From a virus: a DNA stretch of 64,000 nucleotides. Below are positions 1 through 8,559 of this stretch, piece after piece. The DNA lies in IMG/VR virus record IMGVR_UViG_3300024933_000029, positions 1 to 64,000 of that record; one strand, given 5' to 3'. The notes beneath the pieces were generated by a model, which saw nothing but the letters and a program-made list of their open reading frames with translations, was not told the DNA's origin and ran no database searches. A program made the position numbers and the translations under genes. How positions within the stretch are numbered: position 1 is the stretch's first letter; the number at the start of each line of letters is the position of its first letter.

Positions 1-207
1 TCACCGGCGCCCCTCAGCCCAGGCCTTGACGTCGGCCATACGCCAGTAGCGGATGCGGCGGCTGGCGTTGATGAAGGGCTTGGGAAAGTCCGGGCGCTTG
101 GTCAGGCGCGCGGTGACGTGCTCGCGGCTCAGGCCCAGGTAGTTGGCGATGCCCTGGGTGTCCAGGCGCGGGGCGCTGTGAAAGAGTTCCATGTTCTGTT
201 GCGTCAT
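1..207 (-). CDS. AlpA-like / excisionase-type HTH regulator
   Basis: A 68-residue protein, complete in the window (its stop is the first three bases). The central segment, reading GIANYLGLSREHVTARL, is a helix-turn-helix, followed by a basic stretch (NASRRIRYWR) and a WRMADVKAW ending typical of AlpA/excisionase DNA-binding proteins. These act as small recombination directionality factors or activators, usually beside an integrase; an integrase could lie just left of the window. It is last in the leftward run of replication and regulatory genes of region A. The family is recognised by pattern only; whether it controls excision or transcription cannot be told. Confidence 0.7.
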   Translation of the reverse strand: MTQQNMELFHSAPRLDTQGIANYLGLSREHVTARLTKRPDFPKPFINASRRIRYWRMADVKAWAEGRR

Positions 208-249
208 TGCGGTGTTCTCCGATGTCGTGTCCGGTGCTGGGGTGCTTGA

Positions 250-498
250 TCAGGCCTGGCGCGGCGTGATGGACTTGCCTGCCTTCTTGCGCTCCACACG
301 TTCAACTCGCTCGACTCGCAGCACGGGCCGGCCGCTGGCCAGCAGGGCGCAGGCCTGGGCGTGGCTGGCGCTGGCAGCCTTCAGTCGCAGCACGGGCAGC
401 AGGCGGGCGTCGGCCAGTTGATCCAGCTGCGCGGCGTCCACGCCGTGGGGTATGAGGGTGGCGCGATAGCTGCGCAGGGCGGTGATGTTGTGGTGCAT
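250..498 (-). CDS. hypothetical phage protein
   Basis: An 82-residue Ala/Leu-rich protein with no family I recognise. Near the C-terminus it has a short charged repeat (V-E-R four times) encoded by a small degenerate DNA repeat around positions 285-320. It lies between the replication endonuclease gene and the AlpA-like gene on the same strand, so it is probably part of the same operon. A GGAGGACC ribosome site lies just before the ATG, which supports translation. Confidence 0.5.
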   Translation of the reverse strand: MHHNITALRSYRATLIPHGVDAAQLDQLADARLLPVLRLKAASASHAQACALLASGRPVLRVERVERVERKKAGKSITPRQA

Positions 499-519
499 GG
501 TGGGTCCTCCTGGGGTGGA

Positions 520-2496
520 TCAGCTGGTCAAGAAAGGGTGGTTGGATGGCGTGGCGCCGGATGCGGGGCGGTGCAGCACGGAATGGGGCACTGGATCGGC
601 ACCCGAATCGGGCCCGGCCGGGTTGGCCCGGTCCTCGCGCTGGTGCCCGCCGCGGCCGATGAGGGCGCGCAGCGTGTGGCCCGTGAGCCGGGCCGTACAG
701 TTATTGAAACCAGTCCAAGCGCGCGCCAGCGGCGCGCGGGCGGGCAGGGCGGGCGGGGCCACGTCGGCGACCTCGGCGCTTTCCGCACCTTGGGTTTCCT
801 GGAAATCCAGCGTGGCGCGCGCCACGCTGCGCCAGGCGATGCGCCGCGAGACCAGCCACTGGCCGCGCCGGGTTTCCAGGCCCACCACGCGGCCGCAGCC
901 GGGCGCGATGGCCTCGCCGTATTGGTTGACGGCGCCGGCGGGCACGGGGCGGCGTGCCATGCGCAGGTGCCAGCGGTCGCGGGCCAGGCAGTGGCCGCCC
1001 ATGGCTTCCATGTAGCGGCGCCAGTCGGCGGGGATGTCGGGCCCGTGGCGGTGGCTGGCGCCCCAGGCCTTCCAGCTGGCCTTGTCGCCGTCGATGCGGA
1101 TCTGTTCGACCTGGTCCTTGCTGACACGGCGCAGCTCGCGCCAGACGCAGACGCTGGGCATGCCCACGGCCTGGAACTGGCGAATGCCCCAGCAGGCGGC
1201 CCAGGCGTCCACGCGGCGGTGGCCGGGCATGCCGCCCTGCTCCACATCCCACAGGCGGCCCTGCACCACGTCCAGGTGGTCGGCCAGGGCCGCATGGCCC
1301 ACGCTCTTGGCGATGTACTTGGCCACGTAGCCGGCAGCGCCGCCGCCGGTCATGCGCTTGACGTTGACGCGGTTGCGCTGGGCGCCGCGCTCGTCGCCAT
1401 CTTCGCTGAGCCACCATTTGCGGATGGCGGCCTCGATGTGCCGGGCGTGCTCCTCGCACTCCGCCCAGACCAGGGCGTGCCAGTGCGGCGTGGCGTCATG
1501 GTGCGGCTCGGCCACGCGGATGCCGTACATGGCGATGCGCTGGCGGCCCAGGTGCGATCGCACGCGCGCCCACATGGTGCGCAGCCACAGCTGGGCATCG
1601 CGCGGCGTGCTGTGGCCGTCGTAATGCGGATTGGGGCGCGGCCGGCCGCCGCTGCCCAGCGTGACGGCGTGAAAGCGGCTGGGCGCCGTCAGCGTGAGAA
1701 AGAGGCCGACGTGGCTGCGCGCGTCGGCATATTCCTCTGCGCCGCGGATGCGCGTCATCAGCTCGCCGCCACGGATCACGGGGTTGGCCGGCGACAGCGC
1801 GGCCAGCTCGGCCAGGGTGAAGACCTGGCCGGCCTCGTTTCGGTAGAGGCTGCGCTCCAGCGCGCGGGCGTTGCGTTCGATCTGCGCGGTGCGCCGGCGC
1901 ACGGTGGTATTGCTGGCATAGCCGCCGGTGCGGCGGTTGACGATGCCCAGCTTGACGGCGCCAGCCTCCACGGTGCGCGTGACGTGGCGGCGCAGCATGC
2001 GGCGCCACCAGGCCGCGTCCAGCGCGCGGCGGATGGCGGGCTCGCCGGCCAGCGGCGTGCTTTCCTGCAGGCCCAGCATGCGCAGCATCAGCCGCACCAG
2101 GTCCACGCGTGCGGCCAGGTCCATGTTCTGGGCCTGGGCGCCGGCGTCGAGCTCACCGACTTCGTCGCTCAGGCGCCTGGCCATCTGGCAGATCTCGTAG
2201 TCGTCCAGATTCCATTCGGCCGCACGGCCGTGGCGGCTGGCAAAGTCGTCAATGGCGGCCAGCGCGTCGTGGCAGGCGGCCCATTCGGGCTGGCCGTTGG
2301 CGTGTTGCGCGCCCTTTTGCCAGTCGCCCAGGCCCAGCAGCTTCATGGGCTGCAGCCACTGCGGCGGCAAGGCTTTTTCCAGCGCCTGCATGGCGCGCTG
2401 GACCATGTGGGGGCGGGGCTTGTGCTGGTCCCATTGCTGCAGGCTGGCGGTGCGCAGCCTGCGGCCGGTGGATTTGGCGGCGAGCAGGATGGACAT
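520..2496 (-). CDS. A: Replication endonuclease, P2 gpA-type (HUH rolling-circle initiator)
   Basis: A 658-residue homologue of the P2 replication gene A protein, which nicks the phage origin and stays covalently bound to the 5' end to start rolling-circle replication. The HUH metal-binding motif is visible as H338-W-H340 within TPHWHALVW. The paired catalytic tyrosines are Y390 and Y394 (YVAKYIAK), the two-Tyr arrangement of superfamily I HUH initiators. Length fits the family (P2 A is about 760 residues). It starts 4 bp after the upstream 150-residue gene. An intact gpA suggests that the element can, or recently could, replicate; pure tailocin loci normally lack it. Confidence 0.93.
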   Translation of the reverse strand: MSILLAAKSTGRRLRTASLQQWDQHKPRPHMVQRAMQALEKALPPQWLQPMKLLGLGDWQKGAQHANGQPEWAACHDALAAIDDFASRHGRAAEWNLDDYEICQMARRLSDEVGELDAGAQAQNMDLAARVDLVRLMLRMLGLQESTPLAGEPAIRRALDAAWWRRMLRRHVTRTVEAGAVKLGIVNRRTGGYASNTTVRRRTAQIERNARALERSLYRNEAGQVFTLAELAALSPANPVIRGGELMTRIRGAEEYADARSHVGLFLTLTAPSRFHAVTLGSGGRPRPNPHYDGHSTPRDAQLWLRTMWARVRSHLGRQRIAMYGIRVAEPHHDATPHWHALVWAECEEHARHIEAAIRKWWLSEDGDERGAQRNRVNVKRMTGGGAAGYVAKYIAKSVGHAALADHLDVVQGRLWDVEQGGMPGHRRVDAWAACWGIRQFQAVGMPSVCVWRELRRVSKDQVEQIRIDGDKASWKAWGASHRHGPDIPADWRRYMEAMGGHCLARDRWHLRMARRPVPAGAVNQYGEAIAPGCGRVVGLETRRGQWLVSRRIAWRSVARATLDFQETQGAESAEVADVAPPALPARAPLARAWTGFNNCTARLTGHTLRALIGRGGHQREDRANPAGPDSGADPVPHSVLHRPASGATPSNHPFLTS

Positions 2497-2500
2497 GGGC

Positions 2501-2953
2501 TCAGGTCCTCAGGGCCAGCGCGCGCAGCGGCAGCAGGCAGCTGCGCAGCGCGCGGATCTGGCGGCGGATGGCGTCGCGCTCGGGCGGCGGCATTTCGCGC
2601 CAGTCGCGCAGGGCCAGCTCCTCGATCTCGCCGTCTATGCCCGCCAGCAGCACCAGGGCCATGCGGTAGTGGCTGGCCAGGCCCGCCCATTCGCGGCTTT
2701 CGGCGCTGCCCGAGCGGCCATTGGCGCAGCGCTGCGCGGCCTCGCGCTGCAGTTCGCGCAGGCGGATGCGGCAGTCCTGGACGCTCAGGCGCTGGTAGGC
2801 CTCGGGCAGCGCGGGCGGGTCCTCGGGCCGGTATTCGGGCGCGGGCGCATCGTCTGCCCGCAGCAGTCGCATCAGATCGGAAAGGCGCAGGTCGCCGAGC
2901 TTCATGGTCTGTCCAGGTCGTTTCAGGGTAAGCGCATCCCGCAGGGCCTTCAT
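2501..2953 (-). CDS. hypothetical phage protein upstream of gpA
   Basis: A 150-residue, Arg- and Leu-rich, probably helical protein of unknown function. The ATG at 2953 has a GGAG ribosome site five bases upstream; a second in-frame ATG (MKLGDLRLSD) lies 16 codons downstream and is a possible alternative start. It is tightly spaced with the gpA gene (4 bp gap), so they are probably co-translated. P2 relatives carry small accessory replication genes such as B in this region, but I see no specific similarity to B. Confidence 0.6.
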   Translation of the reverse strand: MKALRDALTLKRPGQTMKLGDLRLSDLMRLLRADDAPAPEYRPEDPPALPEAYQRLSVQDCRIRLRELQREAAQRCANGRSGSAESREWAGLASHYRMALVLLAGIDGEIEELALRDWREMPPPERDAIRRQIRALRSCLLPLRALALRT

Positions 2954-3061
2954 GCAGGCTCCGCAGGTTGCGGGAAAGCGGGTGGGGTGGCGGCGGTGCA
3001 GGCGGGCTGCCCGCGCGCCGGGTGGGGCGCCGTCAGGAGCGGCGAAGGCGCCCCGGCCGCG

Positions 3062-3385
3062 CTAGCTGCGCGCGCCTTCGGTGGATTGGGCGGATTCGGC
3101 CGCCTGGGCTGCGCGGTGCGCTGCGCCTTCGTATTGCGAGGACGGCATGGCGTCCAGCTGGGTCTGCAGCAGCTTGCGCTTGATGTGCGTGCTCATCGGC
3201 AGGATCACCATGGGGTTGGGAATGGCGCTGGGGCTGATGGTGCGGTTGATCTCGGTCACCGCCGAGAACACATGGCCGCACTCGAAGTTGCGGCACTGGA
3301 AGATGGTCTCGCGGCTGGTGCTGGTCAGCTGCAGGCTGGTGCGGGTGTAGGCGTGTTCGTTGCAGTGGGGGCACATCATGCGCAT
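3062..3385 (-). CDS. ogr: Ogr/Delta-type late transcription activator (zinc finger)
   Basis: A 107-residue protein with the Ogr/Delta signature: C-P-H-C near the N-terminus, then C-R-N-F-E-C-G-H about 25 residues on, a Cys4 zinc site followed by FSAVTEINRTISPSA. In P2 and its satellites these proteins activate sigma-70 late promoters by touching the RNA polymerase alpha subunit. It is longer than P2 Ogr (72 residues) because of an Ala/Ser-rich C-terminal tail. The start has a GGAG site six bases upstream. In P2, ogr lies right after D; here a repressor gene and a small gene intervene. Confidence 0.9.
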   Translation of the reverse strand: MRMMCPHCNEHAYTRTSLQLTSTSRETIFQCRNFECGHVFSAVTEINRTISPSAIPNPMVILPMSTHIKRKLLQTQLDAMPSSQYEGAAHRAAQAAESAQSTEGARS

Positions 3386-3446
3386 GGCAGGCTCCTGGGG
3401 GCAGTTGGGATCGAAGACAAGGCGGTGAACAGGTCGGCGCGGGTGG

Positions 3447-3677
3447 CTATCGCGTCTGATCGGCCTGGGGCAGCGGCGGCATCTGCTGCTCGTACTGCTG
3501 CATGCCCATGCGGTACAGCTTCAGCGCGAAGTTGGAGGCGCTGCGGCTTTCACGGCTGGCATAGCGGGCGTGGCGTTCGCGTTCGGATGCCGTCATGCGA
3601 AGTGGCACGGGCCTGTCATGAAGCACCGGATCCGCAGGGATACCGGGCACGGCTCTGGGGGAGTGCATGGCTGTCAT
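3447..3677 (-). CDS. small regulator-like protein (possible Cox/RHH-type)
   Basis: A 76-residue protein divergent from the repressor gene, in the position Cox or Apl occupies in P2-like switches. The segment PLRMTASERERHARYASRES resembles the N-terminal part of ribbon-helix-helix proteins, and the rest is helical (SASNFALKLYRMGMQQYEQQ). No strong ribosome site precedes any of the three possible starts (3677, 3668 or the internal Met near 3594), so the N-terminus is uncertain. Its job as anti-repressor or excisionase is inferred from position only. Confidence 0.5.
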   Translation of the reverse strand: MTAMHSPRAVPGIPADPVLHDRPVPLRMTASERERHARYASRESRSASNFALKLYRMGMQQYEQQMPPLPQADQTR

Positions 3678-3727
3678 GTAGTATTTGGGATGGTTTGGAT
3701 GGTTTGGTTACACGCTGACTGCATCAT

Positions 3728-3745
3728 TGCTCGAAATTTCGAGCA
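3728..3745. promoter_or_regulatory. Perfect 18-bp palindromic operator of the region A repressor
   Basis: The sequence tgctcgaaatttcgagca is a perfect inverted repeat between the divergent repressor gene (start 3755) and the small gene at 3677. A second partial copy of its core (gaaatttcga) lies at 3765-3774, inside the first codons of the repressor gene. Two sites flanking or overlapping the repressor start fit autoregulation plus control of the divergent early promoter. Confidence 0.75.
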
Positions 3746-3754
3746 TGTCAATTG

Positions 3755-4087
3755 ATGAATAGAAGAAATTTCGATCACATCGGTGAAAGGCTGAGGCAAG
3801 AGCGTCTGCGTCTGGACGTGGCGCAGCTCGCCATGGCCGACGCCTGCGACGTCTCGCGCGGCACCCTGGCCACCTGGGAGAAGGGCGAGCAATCGCCCAA
3901 TGCGGCCGCCCTGGCCGTGATGGCGGGCCTGGGCGTGGATGTCCTGTATGTGGTCACGGGCCAGCATGCGAACGCATCGGTCCAGACCCTGGCGCCCGAC
4001 GAGCGCGAGCTGCTCGATTGCTATGGCCGGGCCGACGATTCGGGCCGCGCCGCCATCATGGCCGTGGCGACCCTGGCCGCGCGCTGA
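3755..4087 (+). CDS. Phage repressor, XRE-family helix-turn-helix
   Basis: A 110-residue protein. The N-terminal HTH spans roughly residues 9-63 (GERLRQERLRL, then CDVSRGTLATWEKGEQSPN, then LGVDVLYVVTG). This is the standard lambda-repressor-like fold with a short tail, as in P2 C-type repressors, and it lacks a self-cleaving S24 peptidase domain. It is the only plus-strand gene in region A, as expected for a lysogeny repressor facing the lytic operon. An in-frame TTG lies one codon upstream (3752). Because there is no RecA-cleavable domain, SOS induction would need another route; see the LexA box at 22.45 kb. Confidence 0.9.
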   Translation: MNRRNFDHIGERLRQERLRLDVAQLAMADACDVSRGTLATWEKGEQSPNAAALAVMAGLGVDVLYVVTGQHANASVQTLAPDERELLDCYGRADDSGRAAIMAVATLAAR

Positions 4088-4107
4088 ACGGCCTGCGCCG
4101 GCCGTTC
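4086..4107. terminator. hairpin between convergent repressor and gpD genes
   Basis: A perfect 8-bp stem (gaacggcc / ggccgttc) with a 6-base loop overlaps the repressor stop codon and precedes the end of gpD on the other strand. There is no T-tract on either side, so it may be only a weak bidirectional terminator. Confidence 0.4.
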
Positions 4108-4135
4108 CAGGACGCGTTCTACCCGCCCCTCTCGC

Positions 4136-5137
4136 TCACTTGGCGCGTGTTTCCAGCGTCAGCTTGGAGGTGAAGCCGCCGTCGCCCAGCTCATGCTGGA
4201 TCTTGACGACCAGCCACGGCGTGTCATCGATCTCCGCCTTGAACCCCTGCAGCTTCAGCGGCGTCTGCGGCATCAGGTCGGGCCGCGCCAGCGCCAGCTT
4301 CAGGCCCATGGTGGCCTTGGCGCGGTTGATGCGGCCCATCTCGGCCTTGGCGGCGGCCTGCGCCTCGGCCTCGCTGCCGTAGGTGTCCTTCAGGCGCTTT
4401 TCGTTGTCCTCGGCGCCCTGCGTGGCGCTGCGTTTCTCGGCACGATCCGCGTCGTTCCAGTACGCGCGCACGCCGCTGTAGTCGTTGCGTGCGGCCGTGT
4501 GGTAGTTGTGGCTGTCGCCCACGGCGCGCGTGAGCGTGGCGGCCTCCACGGTCTGGCCGCCGGCGGTGATCTTGCTGTCGATGGCGATGAAGGCCAGCTT
4601 GCCCTTCTTGACCGTGCACACGGCGTCGTACTGGCGCGCCAGGCGGCTGCAGAAGTTCAGGTCGCTCTCGTGGGTCTGGTCGATGTGGTCCACGCGCAGG
4701 TTCTCGAACTGCGCGTCCACGCGCACCTGCAGGCCGTTGCGCTGCGCAATGCTGCGCACGATCTGGCCCAGCGTGCTGTTGTGGTAGCTGTGCTCGGAGC
4801 GCGTGCGCAGCTGGCGCTTGAGCTCGGCCGAGCGCGCATGCACCACGATCCTGTCGGGCGCACCCTGGTGCTCCACCTCGTCCACCTCGTAGGTGCCCTT
4901 GTCGACCAGGCCGTGGCCGGCCCAGCCCAGCTTCAGCGCGATCTTGGAGCCCTTGCCCGGCATGGGCAGGCGCCCATCGCTGTCGTCCAGCGTGATGTCC
5001 AGCTTGTCGGCCTCTTCGCCGCGCGATTCGGACAGCGTCAGGTTCATCAGCCGCGTGTTCACGCTGCTGGTGATGTCGCGCCCGTCCAGGACGATTTCGT
5101 ACTGGGGCTTGGCGTGCAAGTATTCCTGCGTGGCCAT
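4136..5137 (-). CDS. D: Baseplate hub protein gpD (late control D)
   Basis: A 333-residue homologue of P2 gpD, the tail hub protein related to T4 gp27 and VgrG that holds the spike below the tube. Family features visible include an early YEIVLDGRDIT strand, TLSESRGEEADKLDITLDD, and the central block SDLNFCSRLARQYDAV. I place the start at the ATG at 5137 because it overlaps the gpU stop as TGATG; an ATG four codons upstream lies inside gpU. It is the last gene of the tail operon, as in P2. Confidence 0.95.
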   Translation of the reverse strand: MATQEYLHAKPQYEIVLDGRDITSSVNTRLMNLTLSESRGEEADKLDITLDDSDGRLPMPGKGSKIALKLGWAGHGLVDKGTYEVDEVEHQGAPDRIVVHARSAELKRQLRTRSEHSYHNSTLGQIVRSIAQRNGLQVRVDAQFENLRVDHIDQTHESDLNFCSRLARQYDAVCTVKKGKLAFIAIDSKITAGGQTVEAATLTRAVGDSHNYHTAARNDYSGVRAYWNDADRAEKRSATQGAEDNEKRLKDTYGSEAEAQAAAKAEMGRINRAKATMGLKLALARPDLMPQTPLKLQGFKAEIDDTPWLVVKIQHELGDGGFTSKLTLETRAK

Positions 5138-5577
5138 CAGATCCACCATTCCCAGAAGTCTTCATCGGGCCAGGGATCGACGCCGCCGCTGCCTTCGGCC
5201 AGGTGGTCGTCCACGCGGGCCAGCTTGAGGTCGAACTCGATGCGGCGAGGCTTGCCGCCCGGTGTGTAGTGTGTGCCGGTCTGGCGCAGGTTTTCGATGA
5301 CCCAGGCCCCCAGCGGAGCATCGCCGCGCACCAGCGCCCAGGCCTTGCCGGAGTCGGCCATTTCGGTCAGGAAATCCAGCGACGCGGCCGTGCCCCGGAA
5401 CTCGGGCGCGAGCACGCCGCTGAGCGACATGCTGTCTTCGCCCGGGCCCAGCGACTGGCGGGCGGGGCGTGCGCCTACGCGGCTGTTGCTCGGATGGCGC
5501 CAGGCGCTGTCGCGCGCCATCTTGTCGAATGCCAGTGTGTCGATGCCAAAGGCAAACAGGCCCAGTGTGATCAGCAT
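5137..5577 (-). CDS. U: Tail protein gpU
   Basis: A 146-residue gpU homologue, close to P2 gpU in length (159). In P2 it is required for tail assembly. Recognisable parts are the MLITLGLFAFGIDTLAFDK start, and the WALVRGDAPLGAWVIEN and RRIEFDLKLARVDD blocks. The reading frame stays open far upstream, but that part is Arg-rich antisense of the tape measure gene. The start is the ATG at 5577, with GAGG nine bases upstream; the ATG two codons earlier is too close to it. The stop overlaps the gpD start. Confidence 0.92.
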   Translation of the reverse strand: MLITLGLFAFGIDTLAFDKMARDSAWRHPSNSRVGARPARQSLGPGEDSMSLSGVLAPEFRGTAASLDFLTEMADSGKAWALVRGDAPLGAWVIENLRQTGTHYTPGGKPRRIEFDLKLARVDDHLAEGSGGVDPWPDEDFWEWWI

Positions 5578-5588
5578 GCTCATGCTCC

Positions 5589-8321
5589 TCAATCGATATC
5601 GGACAGCTGCGACAGCACGCTGGAGCGCTTGGCCATGTCGCGGCGGTCCAGCTCGGCGGCCACGGCGCGGGCAATGGCCTGCGCATCCTGGCCGGGCGCA
5701 GCGTTGACGGTGATATGGATGGTGGCGCCGGCCACCGGGGCCGGTGCCGGCGCCGGTGCAGCGGCGCTGGCCAGCGGCGGGCGGCTGTCGATGCGCACGG
5801 CGCCCGTGTCGGCCATGGCCGGCATGGCGCCCGTGGCCAGCGTGGCCGCCGTGGCTGCGGCCGCGACACCCTGGCGCAGTGCGCCGGCGCGGCCCTGGTC
5901 GGGTGCTGACGCATCGCCGGATTTGAACCACGAGCCCACCGACGAGGCCAGGCCGCTGATGCCCTTGCCCGCCAGGTCAGAGACCACGCCGAACAACCCG
6001 CCCGTAGCGCCATCCAGACCGGCCTTGCCGGCGTCCAGCAGCGTGCCGCCGACGCCCTTCCAGTCGCCGGCCTTGAAGGCGGTGGAAAGGCCGTCCCAGT
6101 TCTGCATGATCGAGCCACCCGCGCCCATCAGGCCGCCTGCGAGCCGGCCCATGGGTGTCATGCGCACCAGGCCCATCAGCGATGCGGCTGCACCACCCAG
6201 ACTGCCGCCCAGGCCACCGCCGACGGCTCCTGCGGCCCCCAGGCCGGCGCCCAGCAGGCCCATGACGGCGCCCGCACGGCCCTTGCCTGCACCTGTAGCT
6301 GCGCCTGCACCGCCGCCGAAGATGCGGCCTGCAGCGCGGCCCGCGCCGGCCAGTGCGGTGCCTATGCTGCCCATGGCAGCGCCGCGGCCCATCATGGCCA
6401 GCGACAGGACCACAGCGCCCAGCCCGCGCCTGAGCACGCCCGCAGCGTTGCTGGCCATGCGCAAGCCGCCGGCCAACAGGCCCATGGCACTGCCGCCGCC
6501 GCCCATCATGCCCAGCGACAGGACCACGGCCGCCAGGCCGCGCCTGAGCACACCCAAGGCACCGCTGCCTGCGCCCATGGCCGCACCCAGCAGGCCGAAC
6601 ACGGTGCGCGTGAGCAGCAGCGGCGCCAGCAGGCCGAACAGCACGCTGCTCACCACGCCGACGCCTGCGACCAGCAGGCCCAGCACGGCCACGATGCGCA
6701 GCGTCCACTGCACGATCTGGGGATGCTCCTTGACCCAGGCACGCATGCCTTCGGTCATCTCGCGCAGCGTGCCCAGCACGGCCTTGAGGTCGGACTCGAT
6801 GGTCGAGCCCATGTCGCTCAACAGGCCGTTGTAGCTGTCCTTGACGGACTCGTATTGGGCCGAGACCGAGTCCTTCAGGATGGCCACGCGCCCATCCATA
6901 TCCGCCTGTGACTTGAGCTGGGAGGCGATCTGCTGGTAGCCGCCCGGGCCCTGCTGGAGCAGCGCCTCCAGGGCCTTGCGCGTCTGCGCATCGCCGCCGG
7001 CCAGCTTGTCCAGCGCAGCGGCGCGCAGCTTGTCGCTGCCCAGGCTCTGCAGCTTTTGCAGCTGGGCCATCATCTGCTCGGTGCCGCCGAACTGGCCGCT
7101 GGCGTCCTTGAAGTCCAGCGACACGCCCTGGCTCGCCAGCATCTTGTTGACCTGGCCCAGCCTGGCCGGGTCCATGGAGTTCTTGACCAGGTTGCCGACG
7201 GCCTTGCCCGCGGCCTCGCCGCTGATGCTGGCGTCGTTGAGCATGAGCAGCAGCGGCGCGAACATCTGTCCCGACCTTGCGCCCTGCTGCCCCAGCTGCG
7301 GCAGGGCCTTGCCGATGGCATCCAGGCCCTTGACCATGCCTGTCGGGTCCAGTCCCAGGTGGGAGGTGCGCTGCACCGTGTCGGCCAGTGCGGCCATGTC
7401 GCCCGCGCTTGCGCGGGTGGCCTGCTGCAGCTGCGCCGCGAACTCGCCGGCCTCCTTGGCGGGCATGTTCAGCACCGCGCCCAGGTTGGCCGCCTGCCGG
7501 GCCACGCCGCCCAGCACATCCTGCGAGGACACGCCCTGGCGCTGCAGCTGGTTCATCATCGCGATGTAGTCGGCCGTGCTGCCGGGCATGTCGGTGCCCA
7601 GGCTCTTGGCCAAGTCCAGCACCTGCTGGTAATCGGCGCCCGGCTTGCCGTTGCTGCCCGCCATGGTGGCGCGCAGCTGCGCGGCGGCCTGGTCGTCGGT
7701 CATGAAGGCCTGGCTCACGGCGCGCACGGGCGTCAGCATCTTGCCGCCCGTCTCGCGCAGCGCCTGGCCGCGATCGGCCAGGGTCTTGCTCTGCTCGCGC
7801 AGGGCGTCGATTCTCTCCAGCCGCTGGGCGGCCGGTGCCACCACCTTGCGCTGCTTTTCCATCTGGGCCGTGGTGGCGCGGATGTCGTTGTGCAGCTTGC
7901 GCTCGTGCGCCGACAGGTTGCCCGTGTCCACGCCCGCGCCGCGCAGGCCTTCGCGCATGTCCATCAGGCGCGATCGCTGCGTGGCGCGCAGCAGCGCCAG
8001 GCGCTCTTCCTCGACCTGGGCCGAACGCAGCGCGCGCAGCATGGCGCGCGAGGGCTGCTCGCCCGCGCCCGATTCCAGCCGCAGCTGGGCCATCTGCTGG
8101 CGCGCGCCGCGCAGCCGTGCCGTGGTGTCTGCCAGGCCGCTGCGCAGCGCGCGGTAGTCGCCCAGCTGGGTTTGCTGCTGCTGCAGCTTCTTCAACTGGT
8201 CGACCGTTTCCTTGAGTTCCCGGGCCGTGTTGCTGCTGGTTCTGCCCAGCAGCGCCAGGGGCTGGTGCACGCGCTCGGCCTGCTTGAGCACCTCGTCCAG
8301 GCGCAGGGTGTCAACGGCCAT
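5589..8321 (-). CDS. T: Tail tape measure protein gpT
   Basis: A 910-residue tape measure protein. It opens with coiled-coil segments (residues about 1-180, Gln/Arg/Leu-rich), followed by the conserved TP901/P2-T region with ATMAGSNGKPGADYQQVLDL and TADYIAMMNQLQRQGVSSQ. A hydrophobic stretch follows around residue 550 (VLGLLVAGVGVVSSVLFGLL), then long Gly/Ala-rich hydrophobic repeats. Its length sets the tail length; P2 T is 815 residues, so the tail may be slightly longer. It lies directly after the E/E' chaperone genes, as in all P2-like tail operons. Confidence 0.95.
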   Translation of the reverse strand: MAVDTLRLDEVLKQAERVHQPLALLGRTSSNTARELKETVDQLKKLQQQQTQLGDYRALRSGLADTTARLRGARQQMAQLRLESGAGEQPSRAMLRALRSAQVEEERLALLRATQRSRLMDMREGLRGAGVDTGNLSAHERKLHNDIRATTAQMEKQRKVVAPAAQRLERIDALREQSKTLADRGQALRETGGKMLTPVRAVSQAFMTDDQAAAQLRATMAGSNGKPGADYQQVLDLAKSLGTDMPGSTADYIAMMNQLQRQGVSSQDVLGGVARQAANLGAVLNMPAKEAGEFAAQLQQATRASAGDMAALADTVQRTSHLGLDPTGMVKGLDAIGKALPQLGQQGARSGQMFAPLLLMLNDASISGEAAGKAVGNLVKNSMDPARLGQVNKMLASQGVSLDFKDASGQFGGTEQMMAQLQKLQSLGSDKLRAAALDKLAGGDAQTRKALEALLQQGPGGYQQIASQLKSQADMDGRVAILKDSVSAQYESVKDSYNGLLSDMGSTIESDLKAVLGTLREMTEGMRAWVKEHPQIVQWTLRIVAVLGLLVAGVGVVSSVLFGLLAPLLLTRTVFGLLGAAMGAGSGALGVLRRGLAAVVLSLGMMGGGGSAMGLLAGGLRMASNAAGVLRRGLGAVVLSLAMMGRGAAMGSIGTALAGAGRAAGRIFGGGAGAATGAGKGRAGAVMGLLGAGLGAAGAVGGGLGGSLGGAAASLMGLVRMTPMGRLAGGLMGAGGSIMQNWDGLSTAFKAGDWKGVGGTLLDAGKAGLDGATGGLFGVVSDLAGKGISGLASSVGSWFKSGDASAPDQGRAGALRQGVAAAATAATLATGAMPAMADTGAVRIDSRPPLASAAAPAPAPAPVAGATIHITVNAAPGQDAQAIARAVAAELDRRDMAKRSSVLSQLSDID

Positions 8322-8434
8322 GGAGGGCTCCCTGGCCGGTGCGGTGTTGGCGTTGGGTGGAGGTCATGGGCAAGGGGCGTGCAAGAGAGGGGCGAGAGGC
8401 GGGCGATGGAGTGGAAGTGGTGCTCAGTCCTGGC

Positions 8435-8551
8435 TCAGTCCTGGCTTTCGTAGCGCTCGCGCGCCCGTTCATGCCATTGGCCGAGTTCGGCCAGCGACAT
8501 GTCCTCCATGTCCGCCGGCCGCCAGTGGAAGACCATGGCCAGGTCGGCCAT
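8435..8551 (-). CDS. E': GpE-family tail protein, 38 residues (P2 E' segment)
   Basis: A very short reading frame starting MADLAMVFHWRP and ending ERYESQD. It matches the P2 GpE small-protein pattern (hydrophobic-FHW, then MSLAELGQWHERARER). It overlaps nothing but sits in the -1 frame relative to the upstream chaperone gene, and that -1 frame is open from the slippery site at 8599-8605 through this ORF. It is therefore probably made mainly as the C-terminal part of an E+E' frameshift fusion of about 161 residues, as in P2, rather than from its own ATG. Confidence 0.85.
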   Translation of the reverse strand: MADLAMVFHWRPADMEDMSLAELGQWHERARERYESQD

Positions 8552-8559
8552 GGCGTCCT

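Noticed and set aside
361-2931. An 856-residue open frame on the plus strand across the gpA gene
   Set aside because: Antisense of a well-recognised replication protein; its composition (Ala/Gly/Arg/His-rich, no motifs) is typical of GC-rich shadow frames.
5578-5931. Longer gpU with 118 extra N-terminal residues
   Set aside because: The extension is Arg/His/Gly-rich antisense of the tape measure end; the ribosome site and family start point to the ATG at 5577.
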